Source: an uncultured Corynebacterium sp. (lineage in GTDB: Bacteria > Actinomycetota > Actinomycetes > Mycobacteriales > Mycobacteriaceae). From it: DNA of 7,061 nucleotides. The notes under the pieces are model-generated. The model was given only the letters and a program-made list of their open reading frames with translations, was not told the origin of the DNA and did no database searches. Numbering within the stretch: position 1 is the first letter of the stretch; every line of letters begins with the position of its first letter. A program made the translations under genes and the position numbers. Location: NCBI GenBank assembly GCA_915275065.1, contig CAJZGD010000130.1, positions 1 to 7,061 on the forward strand, written 5' to 3'. Below, piece after piece: positions 1 to 6,559 of this stretch.

Positions 1-1536
1 CCCACCGGATAGCGCCCCGGCGCGCCGGGCAAGCGCCTGTATGTCCCGCACACCCAGCCCCACGGCCGGACCCGCGAGGACGCGTAGGGCCGCGGCGGAA
101 TCGGTGGGGCGAATCAGCATTATTGCTATTGACACCATGTCGGCGACTTCTGGAACATCGAGAAGACCATTGATGCCCACGATTTCGTAGGGGATGCCGC
201 GGCGTTGAAGTTCTTTGGCGATGGGCCCTGTGTGAGCGTTTTTCCGCACAAGCACGGCGGCGGTAAACGGCTTGGTGGTATCACGATTGTTGTAAAGGTC
301 AGCCAGGGTGTCGGCGACGAATTCCCGCTCGTTGGCGATCGTGGGAAAGTATCCGAGTCGGATGTCGCCCGCCGCCGCGGACGGTGGTGAGCTCAGCGGT
401 TGCACGGGTCGGTTTGGGTCGCTCGGGGCGCCGAGCACAGTGGTCGCAACCGCGTTAGCGAGATGCAACACCTCGGGTGGGTTGCGGAAACTAATGGTCA
501 GCTCGTTTTTCACGGCAGGCTCTTGGGGATCAATAGCGAAGTCGGTGACGAACCGGTTGAGGTTCGCAGCGGTAGCGCCTCGCCAACCGTAAATTGATTG
601 CATGGGATCCCCCACAGCGGTCACCGCGCCCCCGGCGAATAAACTGCGGAGAAGCATTCGTTGGGCGTGACTGGTGTCCTGGTATTCGTCCAACATAATA
701 ACTTTGTAGCGGTTTCGCAGCGCCTTGCCGACGCTGGGGTTTTCCACGGCGAGCCGGGCGGCAAGGGACATTTGCTCCCCAAAGGTGACAAGGTTTTCGT
801 CCTTGAGCCGATCCTTCAGCTTGGTGACCAGCGGCAACAGCTCAATGCGTTGAAGTTGGGTTTCCTGCCATCCCAGGATTCTCTGGTTGGGTTTTTTCCG
901 TTGTCGTTTCGCCGGCGGCAATTCCTCGCACAACTGTGCGAACAGCAGGCTTTCGATTTTGAGTTCCCGCTCGTCCACCATGTGGTTGTCAAGCTCCGCG
1001 GTGAGCATGAGGAGCTTATCGACGACGTGACCGGTTGCGTGCCGCATAGACAATTCACCCTCATACTCATTCACCACCTGAACGGCAATACGGTACAGTT
1101 CGGTCTGACTGATGATGCGGGCGCTGGGCTCCACCGGCAATAACAGCCCAAATTCCCCAACGAGCTTCCCCGCAAATGCATCATAGGTGGACGTCGTAGG
1201 GCCGGCGGAACGCAGTCGGGCTGCGAGCCGTCCCGAAGGATCAAGCGCTGCAATGTCGGGGATACCAGCAAGCTGCCCCAGCCGATCATTGATGCGTCTC
1301 CCCAACTGTTGCGCGGCCTTCCGGGTGAAGGTGAGGCCCAACACTTGGTCGGGGTCTATGAGGCCATTGGCCACCAGCCACACCACCCGGGCCGCCATGG
1401 TTTCGGTTTTACCAGCGCCGGCACCGGCCACCACCAGCATGGGGCCAAGGTCGGCTTGTATTACGGTCGCTTGCTGCTCCGTCGGGAGGTGTTTTTGCCC
1501 CAGCAGCCTGGAGAGTTCGATGGGATCAATGAGCAC
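1..1536 (-). CDS. adnB: AdnB, lead motor subunit of the AdnAB helicase-nuclease (partial, N-terminal 512 residues)
   Basis: This is a UvrD/Rep-type superfamily 1 helicase, cut by the left window edge. I translated all 512 codons and found no stop. Motor motifs appear in order: Q-motif LPTEQQ (17-22), Walker A GAGAGKTE with Lys43, motif Ia LTFTR (68-72), Walker B LDEYQDTS (282-289), motif III GDPMQSIYGWRGA (309-321), motif IV TISFRN (347-352) and the GLLDVPEV segment (457-464). All key ATPase residues are present. The full family length is about 1,100 residues, so the rest of the motor and the RecB-type nuclease domain lie outside the window. In mycobacteria AdnB drives 3'-5' translocation from a double-strand break. 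The GTG at 1536-1534 is the only usual start codon between the adnA stop and the Q-motif. I see no good Shine-Dalgarno, so translation may be coupled to adnA, which ends 21 nt upstream. Order after adnA, rather than similarity alone, decides AdnB over another UvrD paralogue. Confidence 0.93.
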   Translation of the reverse strand, partial: MLIDPIELSRLLGQKHLPTEQQATVIQADLGPMLVVAGAGAGKTETMAARVVWLVANGLIDPDQVLGLTFTRKAAQQLGRRINDRLGQLAGIPDIAALDPSGRLAARLRSAGPTTSTYDAFAGKLVGEFGLLLPVEPSARIISQTELYRIAVQVVNEYEGELSMRHATGHVVDKLLMLTAELDNHMVDERELKIESLLFAQLCEELPPAKRQRKKPNQRILGWQETQLQRIELLPLVTKLKDRLKDENLVTFGEQMSLAARLAVENPSVGKALRNRYKVIMLDEYQDTSHAQRMLLRSLFAGGAVTAVGDPMQSIYGWRGATAANLNRFVTDFAIDPQEPAVKNELTISFRNPPEVLHLANAVATTVLGAPSDPNRPVQPLSSPPSAAAGDIRLGYFPTIANEREFVADTLADLYNNRDTTKPFTAAVLVRKNAHTGPIAKELQRRGIPYEIVGINGLLDVPEVADMVSIAIMLIRPTDSAAALRVLAGPAVGLGVRDIQALARRAGALSGG

Positions 1537-1557
1537 GAAACCAAGGGTATCACTGGC

Positions 1558-4500
1558 CTATGACACGTTGGTGGTGGGTTCGGTCGTCCATTTCCCGGTA
1601 TCAAAAACCGGACAAATGGGTTTCAGCTTGCAGGTAGCACACCGTGGGTTTCGTTGCGCCTGCAACTCTGGTCCCCGTAATGCCTGCAATAAATCAGGAA
1701 GTTGGTTTTCAAACTCGGCCAACTGTTCCTCAGTTTTCGCGGCCTGGGTGATAGACCAAATATTTTTGGTGTCCTTTTCCGGATAGACCAAGGTGGCACC
1801 ATCGACGGTCATGCCCGACTCCGTGGAGCGGACAGGTCGAATCTTTGTGCCGTCGAAAACGCCATGGTGCAGGATCAGCTGGTAGGTAAGTAACTGGATA
1901 TGATCAGAAATTGTTTTTTCCGAGGGGTTGTTGGTGCCCGATTTGAAATCAATGATGTGGTAGTCGCCATCAGTAGTTTTTTCCAGGCGGTCAATGCGAC
2001 CTCTCAGTTTCACGCCTTCGGCAACGGCGACTTCAGCCTCCACCTCCACACCCACCTGTTCGAATATGTGCCGATGGGTCTCAATCCACATTTTGGTGCG
2101 ATCCAACACGGTACGCCACGTGTCGAGCCGATAGGATCGCAACCAGGTTGGGGCTGCGAGGATCTCCCGGTAGGCATCCATAATCTTCAGCCTGGCCACA
2201 TCCGAATCAACGTTTAACGCCACAGCCTCCGCGAAAGCGTGCAATAGCCTGCCACGCAATAATGGGAGGGCGAGTTCTTCCTCCGTGAAGATTCGAGACA
2301 TGGTTGCCCGCAGCGGACACACCATACCGGCCTCAATCCTTGACGGCGACAACGAGCTCACCGGCAGCGACCTCGTGGTGCTAGGGCCGGCAATCCCCCA
2401 CCACTGGTCCGGGTGGGCGCCGGGAACACCAGCCTCGGCAAGGCGGGCCAGCTGCCGAGCAGCCTGGTTCCGGGCCCGCTGCGTCTCATCAGGATTGGTG
2501 ACCACACGCCGCAACTCCGCCACAATCGCAGGCGCGGACAACAGCCGGGTGTAGGTGAGCGGATTATCCACATCAATCTGTTGCTCCCCAACCACGCGCT
2601 CCTGCGGCTCCCATGGGTCCTCGGGGGAATCAGGTTGCATATAGTCCCGCACAAACCGGGACGGCTCCTGCGGCTCGGCAGCATCCGGGTCATCAACAGC
2701 AGTGATAACGAGCGTGTTCGTGGCCCGACTTGTTGCCATGTGAAACAGCCGCCGCTCCTCCCGCAGCTGTTCCGTCACCCGCGCAATGGTGGTGCCGGGC
2801 GCAATGCCGTCGTCGATGAGATCGACCAGTTCTTCCTGACCAAACAGCGTTCCCGTTTCGCTTAACGACGGCCAACTGTCCTCCTGCACCCCACAAATAA
2901 TCACAGTGTGCCACTCCTGGCCGCTGGTGGCATGAGCCGTCACAATGTTGACCGCATCCGGGACCACCAGTCGCCGATCCCGAACACCGGTGGGCAATTC
3001 CTGCTCCTCGATGTGGGTGATAAACGCATCAATAGTGGAATTAGGTCGGCGCTCCACCCAGTCGCCTGCGGCGTCGAAAAGCGCCATGACCGCATCCAAG
3101 TCACGATCGGCTTGGGAGCCGGCAGCCCCACCACGCATGCTCACCGCCGACAAGTGCTTATCCAGGTTGGTGGCGGACCAGATCTCCCACAACACCTCCT
3201 CCACGCTGCCGCCTTGCCGGCCCGCGGCGATAACCTGGCGGATACGGCCTAAAATATCCTGCTCCCGATCCGTGAGAACCTGCTCAACCTCGGCGACCAA
3301 ACCGGGATCCGGCTCGGGTTCGAGCACCAGTTCGGACAGGACCTCCAGGGATCGGCGAGTAGGCGTCTGAAACGCATCAGCCACGGCACCGGTGCGCCGA
3401 AGCTCCACCTGGCGCAAACCCCGCAACAGACGTCGTAAGGTAACCGCATCGGCGCCGCCGATAGGACCCAGTGCAAGCTCTTCCAACTCAGCCAGCGTCA
3501 AACCGTGATGAACCGCGCGCACCGCCAAGATCAGGGCGGATACGATCCGTTGCTGGCTGAGCACAATATCCGTCGGATCGATATGCACCGGAACCCCGGC
3601 GGCCAGAAGCGCGCGACGAATCGGGGTAATCATGCCCACGGACCGCACAACCACGGCGATATCCCGCCACTGCACATCATCAATCAGGCGAGCACGCCGA
3701 ATCCGATCCGCAACAAATTCGAACATGTTTCCGGTCGAATCGGCCCGGTGGAAGTGCACACCAGGCGCGCCGGGGCGAGCCTGAACCCGATACGACGTGT
3801 GTAACCGCAGTTCATGATCCACCGGGTGGTGCTGCAAAAATTGGGGTCGGGCGCCACGGAATCGGAATACCGACTGGTCGGGGTCGCCGGCAATCACCGC
3901 GAAGTTCGCCTGGTCTATGAAGCGGGCCACGAGTTCTGCCGACTTGGGGTCAAGGTGCTGCGCATCATCCACAATCACAGTGGAGTAGGAAACCTCCGGC
4001 GGTACGTCGTGTTCCAAGGCCATCGATACGAGTTCCGAAGCACTCAAGGAATGCGTGCCGCCCAGGGACATGACCTGCTCGTATTCCCGGAGAAACTTGC
4101 CCGCAGCCACCCACATTGGCCGATGATGTTCCTCCCCCAAGCGTTCAAGGTCTTCAGGGCCGAGGCCGCGTTCCACGGTCCGCAGCAGAAAGTCACGCAG
4201 GCCCCGGGCAAACCCCACCATGACAATGCCATCCCGACACTCCTCCGGCCAGATAGTAATCGGCACCTGAGGGCCCTGTACTTGCTGTCCTTCCCCGGTG
4301 AGCTCACTGTGGCCTTTGAGTAATTCCCGAATCACGGCATCCTGCTCAGCGCCGGTAATCAGCCGGAGTTTCTCGTCCCGCATGCGCCGAAGCAGGGCAA
4401 AAGCCAAGGAATGCACCGACCGGACCATGGTACCGGCCGATTTATAGTGCGAGGTAGCGACGCGCGCCACAATGCCTCTACGTAACCGTGATGCCGCCTG

Positions 4501-4797
4501 CTTGGACGCCGCCACAATGAGAATCCGTTCCGGGTCCTCCCCCGCTTCGATTCGACGCGCAACCGTATCCAATAACAAGCTAGTAACCCCGGAACCAGCT
4601 GGTCCGGTCAACCGCCATGTGCCGTGTTCTGCGTGGTAAAGATCATTATCCCAATCCCGGCGCGGGTTCTCGGCGTGGCGACGAATCAGCCGAACCGTGA
4701 GCTTGGGGGTTTCCATTTTTCCCGGGATTGGCGGCTGGGACTCGGCGGATTGTCCGGTGGAAGAATATGTGGAGTCGGTGGGGTCAGGGGAAGTCAT
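1558..4797 (-). CDS. adnA: AdnA, motor-nuclease subunit with a degenerate ATPase site and an Fe-S nuclease domain
   Basis: Residues are numbered from the ATG at 4797. The N-terminal half is UvrD-like: Walker A position GPAGSGVTS (65-73), motif II VDDAQHLDP (276-284), motif III GDPDQSVFRFRGA (304-316), motif V TAHATSGQEW (620-629) and motif VI EERRLFHMATSRA (680-692). The C-terminal half is a RecB-family nuclease: GRIDRLE with Asp936, IIDFKSG with Asp950 and Lys952, and QLLTYQL (968-974). Cys827 plus Cys1053, Cys1056 and Cys1062 have the AddB/AdnA pattern that binds a 4Fe-4S cluster. The length of 1,079 residues fits the family. In mycobacteria AdnA cuts the 5' strand, and its Fe-S subdomain sits at the strand fork. 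Here valine 71 replaces the Walker A lysine and Asp replaces the usual Glu of DExx, so this motor is probably inactive. The frame opens further upstream, with ATGs at 4845 and 4815 inside the preceding gene. I prefer 4797, 4 nt after that gene's stop, because the extra residues look like out-of-frame translation. An AAGG lies only 2 nt before 4797, so the start is not certain. Confidence 0.93.
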   Translation of the reverse strand: MTSPDPTDSTYSSTGQSAESQPPIPGKMETPKLTVRLIRRHAENPRRDWDNDLYHAEHGTWRLTGPAGSGVTSLLLDTVARRIEAGEDPERILIVAASKQAASRLRRGIVARVATSHYKSAGTMVRSVHSLAFALLRRMRDEKLRLITGAEQDAVIRELLKGHSELTGEGQQVQGPQVPITIWPEECRDGIVMVGFARGLRDFLLRTVERGLGPEDLERLGEEHHRPMWVAAGKFLREYEQVMSLGGTHSLSASELVSMALEHDVPPEVSYSTVIVDDAQHLDPKSAELVARFIDQANFAVIAGDPDQSVFRFRGARPQFLQHHPVDHELRLHTSYRVQARPGAPGVHFHRADSTGNMFEFVADRIRRARLIDDVQWRDIAVVVRSVGMITPIRRALLAAGVPVHIDPTDIVLSQQRIVSALILAVRAVHHGLTLAELEELALGPIGGADAVTLRRLLRGLRQVELRRTGAVADAFQTPTRRSLEVLSELVLEPEPDPGLVAEVEQVLTDREQDILGRIRQVIAAGRQGGSVEEVLWEIWSATNLDKHLSAVSMRGGAAGSQADRDLDAVMALFDAAGDWVERRPNSTIDAFITHIEEQELPTGVRDRRLVVPDAVNIVTAHATSGQEWHTVIICGVQEDSWPSLSETGTLFGQEELVDLIDDGIAPGTTIARVTEQLREERRLFHMATSRATNTLVITAVDDPDAAEPQEPSRFVRDYMQPDSPEDPWEPQERVVGEQQIDVDNPLTYTRLLSAPAIVAELRRVVTNPDETQRARNQAARQLARLAEAGVPGAHPDQWWGIAGPSTTRSLPVSSLSPSRIEAGMVCPLRATMSRIFTEEELALPLLRGRLLHAFAEAVALNVDSDVARLKIMDAYREILAAPTWLRSYRLDTWRTVLDRTKMWIETHRHIFEQVGVEVEAEVAVAEGVKLRGRIDRLEKTTDGDYHIIDFKSGTNNPSEKTISDHIQLLTYQLILHHGVFDGTKIRPVRSTESGMTVDGATLVYPEKDTKNIWSITQAAKTEEQLAEFENQLPDLLQALRGPELQAQRNPRCATCKLKPICPVFDTGKWTTEPTTNVS

Positions 4798-4801
4798 AAC
4801 C

Positions 4802-5827
4802 TTAGATTGTGCCATGCCGTTGCGACATGTATGCCATGATGGCATGGCATGCCAAACCTAGATTAGTACCTGAGTTCGAAGAGGCATCGGGGTGTAGGGC
4901 ATGAACATAGAGTCGGTAAAGCAGTCCTCGCAATATGAGCTGTTCTAATGCTGCCACGTGCCGGAATCGTTCAATCACACTCACATCCACCACGTTCATT
5001 AGCAATGCATCAACCAGTGCTAGTGCTGCCGTATAGCCATAAGGGTGGGCCACCCCCACCACATCGGTCACCGCCGGCATGCGATCCCCGGCATATACCG
5101 TGGTGGCAAACATGTCTGCGTGTGTTACCTGATTCGGCAGCGCATTATTACTAGCGTCTACCAGGGGTTGCATCAGGTTGCGAATCTGTGGCATCCATTC
5201 CGCCACCGTCTCATGGGTTGGGTCTTTGGGGTCTAACACCACTAGATCATGTTCTTCCCGCCAGGCCGCATGATCTGCTACTGAAAAAATGTCCTTCCGA
5301 TCAATCAGGTGAAAGCTGTCAGGAATGGTTATTTGGGCCAGTGCCTTGTCGAGCCGCAAGGCTGCCGCAATGGTTTCATCACCCCGCCACCCTAATTCTC
5401 CCGGCACAAAAACAGATGCTCGCCACCCAGCATTGATAAATCGACCATCGGTAGTGCGTACCGGGGTTACGATGCGTACCCCATCAACCTTCAGGTTTTC
5501 TCGTAACCGTGATGACCAGGCGGCACGATCCGGGTGAATGACCGGGATTAGCACTATGTTTTTTACTAGCCAACCATAATCCCAGGGTGCCCCCAATCGT
5601 TTTGCCGACGAGGCAGCATCTACTCGGAAGGAATCACGAACATGGTCGGGTAATACTGCTGGATCACGGGAAAGGAAACCGCCGTGCGCTGCTCCGCTGC
5701 AGGTGGAGACCACTGGTGTTGGGTGCGACGACTCACGGTAATTGGCATTAGTGATGAGTTCTAATTGGGGTGGTGCCTGTAGTGCTGACGGTTGGGGAGG
5801 GTGAGGGTGATGATCATCGTGTGTCAT
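4802..5827 (-). CDS. TIGR02569-family protein, aminoglycoside-phosphotransferase/kinase-like fold, function unknown
   Basis: This 341-residue soluble protein has no signal peptide or membrane segment that I can see. I recognise the actinobacterial TIGR02569 family from the block around residues 98-140 (HPDRAAWSSRLRE, VDGVRIVTPVRTTDGR, AGWRASVFVPG) and from THADMF...GDRMPAVTD (235-255) followed by ALALVDALL (268-276). The second block resembles the HxD catalytic loop and following Asp of aminoglycoside phosphotransferase-like kinases. The usual metal-binding Asn of HxDxxxxN is not in place (HADMFATT), so catalysis is doubtful. The M. tuberculosis relative (Rv3205c, from memory) also lies upstream of adnA. 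The N-terminus is a His/Pro-rich stretch (MTHDDHHPHPPQPS) and conserved sequence begins only near residue 55-60. The ATG at 5827 is the only methionine before about residue 212, though a GTG near residue 39 is an alternative. The stop is 4 nt from the chosen adnA start, so the two are co-transcribed and perhaps coupled. The family call is firm; the role is unknown. Confidence 0.85.
   Translation of the reverse strand: MTHDDHHPHPPQPSALQAPPQLELITNANYRESSHPTPVVSTCSGAAHGGFLSRDPAVLPDHVRDSFRVDAASSAKRLGAPWDYGWLVKNIVLIPVIHPDRAAWSSRLRENLKVDGVRIVTPVRTTDGRFINAGWRASVFVPGELGWRGDETIAAALRLDKALAQITIPDSFHLIDRKDIFSVADHAAWREEHDLVVLDPKDPTHETVAEWMPQIRNLMQPLVDASNNALPNQVTHADMFATTVYAGDRMPAVTDVVGVAHPYGYTAALALVDALLMNVVDVSVIERFRHVAALEQLILRGLLYRLYVHALHPDASSNSGTNLGLACHAIMAYMSQRHGTI
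4831..4853. repeat. Overlapping GGCAT/ATGCC dyads near the 3' end of the TIGR02569 gene
   Basis: ATGCC (4831-4835) and GGCAT (4841-4845) flank ATGAT, and GGCATGCC (4846-4853) follows as a self-complementary octamer. The cluster lies inside the coding end of the TIGR02569 gene, just upstream of the adnA start. It might shape ribosome access to adnA, or be incidental. The evidence is only the symmetry. Confidence 0.25.
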
Positions 5828-5839
5828 GGTGTAAGCATA
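5828..5839 (-). promoter_or_regulatory. Candidate -10 box giving a leaderless transcript for the TIGR02569-adnA-adnB operon
   Basis: On the minus strand TATGCT (5839-5834) is followed by exactly six bases (TACACC) and then the ATG at 5827. If this is a -10 hexamer, transcription would begin at or next to the A of the start codon, giving a leaderless mRNA, which is common in Actinobacteria. In support, no purine-rich Shine-Dalgarno precedes this ATG. Against it, no convincing -35 hexamer is visible at 16-18 bp spacing. This is inference from one weak hexamer. Confidence 0.3.
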
Positions 5840-5919
5840 AGGCCCAGCACCATAAAAACCCGGCTTTAGCAGCGCAATGTCGGAAAGAAGTTCTGATAGA
5901 TGACACAGAAATGAGAGTT

Positions 5920-5939
5920 TTCGTTATAAAAATAACGAA
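5920..5939. repeat. Perfect AT-rich inverted repeat, possible operator
   Basis: TTCGTTAT (5920-5927) and ATAACGAA (5932-5939) are perfect reverse complements separated by AAAA. The 8-bp arms have the size and symmetry of a binding site for a dimeric repressor. The centre lies about 100 bp upstream of the TIGR02569 start codon. It could also simply be a short RNA hairpin. No regulator gene is present in the window to pair it with. Confidence 0.4.
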
Positions 5940-5975
5940 GCTGATTCAGTTGCTGGGAAAATTCATCTGCACCAA

Positions 5976-6006
5976 CGGATGACGAGTCGGAAAAACACGT
6001 CATCTG
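5976..6006. repeat. Inverted repeat with 9-bp arms
   Basis: CGGATGACG (5976-5984) pairs with CGTCATCTG (5998-6006): eight standard pairs and one G-T pair, around a 13-nt loop containing an A-tract. There is no T-run next to it in either direction, so it is not a standard intrinsic terminator. Function unknown. Confidence 0.35.
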
Positions 6007-6160
6007 TCTTGCTTTCCTGACTTCCCGAGGGTAGCCGTGTGCGTTCATGGCTTGAGAAGCTGAATACGCTTCAATGCCGCGGTATTTATACAGGGCAGCA
6101 TGCGGGGTTAGCGACCATGGAGCGACAAGGTCCGCAAAATGGTGGCCTGGCGTTAACGGC

Positions 6161-6225
6161 GAAAGCTCCACTTCTGCCGTGATTCCAGGCATGGGCACAC
6201 AACATCGGTCAAAAGTGGAGCTTTC
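6161..6225. repeat. Hairpin unit 1 of the triple inverted-repeat array
   Basis: The left arm GAAAGCTCCACTTCTGCC (6161-6178) pairs with the right arm at 6208-6225, which reads GGTCAAAAGTGGAGCTTTC from 6207. The outer 13 bp are perfect (6161-6173 with 6213-6225). The inner five positions hold two mismatches. The loop is 29 nt. The arm sequence recurs in units 2 and 3. Confidence 0.75.
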
Positions 6226-6297
6226 ACACCGTGGGCTTCACGGGTTTCATGTCGTGATCACCAGCCGAAGGCATCGACGCGGGCCTTTCTATGAACG

Positions 6298-6363
6298 CCA
6301 AAGCTCCACTTCTGCGCCAAACAATTTTAGAATTGCTCGTCTGGGTTGAAAGTGGAGCTTTGG
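6298..6363. repeat. Hairpin unit 2 of the triple inverted-repeat array
   Basis: CCAAAGCTCCACTT (6298-6311) and AAGTGGAGCTTTGG (6350-6363) form 14 perfect base pairs around a 38-nt loop, and the loop itself contains a small dyad CAATTTTAGAATTG. The left arm continues TCTGC like the other units, but the right arm does not pair with that extension. Compared with unit 1, the pair outside AAAGCTCC is C-G instead of G-C: both sides changed and pairing was kept. Confidence 0.75.
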
Positions 6364-6458
6364 AAACCACTGAGCCCCGAAAGCCGTGAAGAATGCATGA
6401 GCCATCTCGGCTGATCCCTTGTTATGCCATTGCCCAATGCCGGCATCCCGCTCCGACC

Positions 6459-6533
6459 GAAAGCTCCTCTTCTGCCGAGCAATCGGGATATACGAAGATT
6501 CGAAAAGGTTCAGAGGGCAGAAGGGGAGCTTTC
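6459..6533. repeat. Hairpin unit 3 of the array, 3' of the DUF3152 gene
   Basis: GAAAGCTCCTCTTCTGCC (6459-6476) pairs with GGCAGAAGGGGAGCTTTC (6516-6533) over 18 positions, 17 standard pairs and one T-G, around a 39-nt loop. It is the longest stem of the three. It begins 26 nt past the DUF3152 stop codon and would be the first structure in that gene's 3' untranslated RNA. It could protect or help end the transcript, although no T-run follows it on the minus strand. Confidence 0.75.
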
Positions 6534-6559
6534 ATGCATGGCATGCCGCAATGAAACCA

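Larger units (their letters stand above)
5828..6559. other. Non-coding, hairpin-rich gap between the DUF3152 and TIGR02569 genes
   Basis: I find no supportable gene in these 732 bases. The longest open frames (a GTG-started 110-codon frame on the minus strand at 5866-6198, and a plus-strand frame at 6074-6349) match no family I know and run through the repeat arms, so I treat them as chance. What the region does hold is secondary structure. There are dyads at 5920-5939 and 5976-6006, and a bulged one at 6052-6074 (TTGAGAAGC / GCTTCAA). Three hairpins sharing one arm sequence lie at 6161-6363 and 6459-6533, and a compact dyad at 6424-6446 (ATGCC...GGCAT). It lies downstream of one minus-strand gene and upstream of the next. 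It should therefore contain the 3' end of the DUF3152 transcript and the promoter of the adnAB operon. No tRNA, riboswitch or insertion-sequence remnant was recognised. Confidence 0.7.

Noticed and set aside
205..4839. Numerous plus-strand open frames across 205-4839
   Set aside because: They are antisense shadows of adnA and adnB, whose minus-strand frames carry complete helicase and nuclease motifs.
4798..4845. Upstream ATG starts of adnA at 4845 and 4815
   Set aside because: They lie inside the TIGR02569 gene, have no clear Shine-Dalgarno, and the added residues have no family character; the ATG at 4797 sits 4 nt after the neighbouring stop. Not fully excluded.
5866..6198. 110-codon minus-strand open frame in the gap
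   Set aside because: It starts with GTG without a visible ribosome binding site, runs through a hairpin arm, matches no family I know, and has composition unlike the neighbouring proteins.
6268..6287. Intrinsic terminator AAGGC...GCCTT followed by a few T
   Set aside because: The stem has only five pairs with a 10-nt loop and the T-run is too short; there is no plus-strand gene for it to end.
6074..6349. Plus-strand open frame crossing the hairpins
   Set aside because: It reads through three of the repeat arms and its protein has no recognisable motif; it is probably chance.
6161..6533. CRISPR array
   Set aside because: The repeats alternate in orientation, the intervals are unequal (about 29 to 95 nt), and no cas gene is present in the window.
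6459..6533. Hairpin unit 3 as a classical rho-independent terminator of the DUF3152 gene
   Set aside because: The stem is strong, but the bases after it on the minus strand are G-rich rather than a T-run and the loop is 39 nt; kept as a repeat unit instead.
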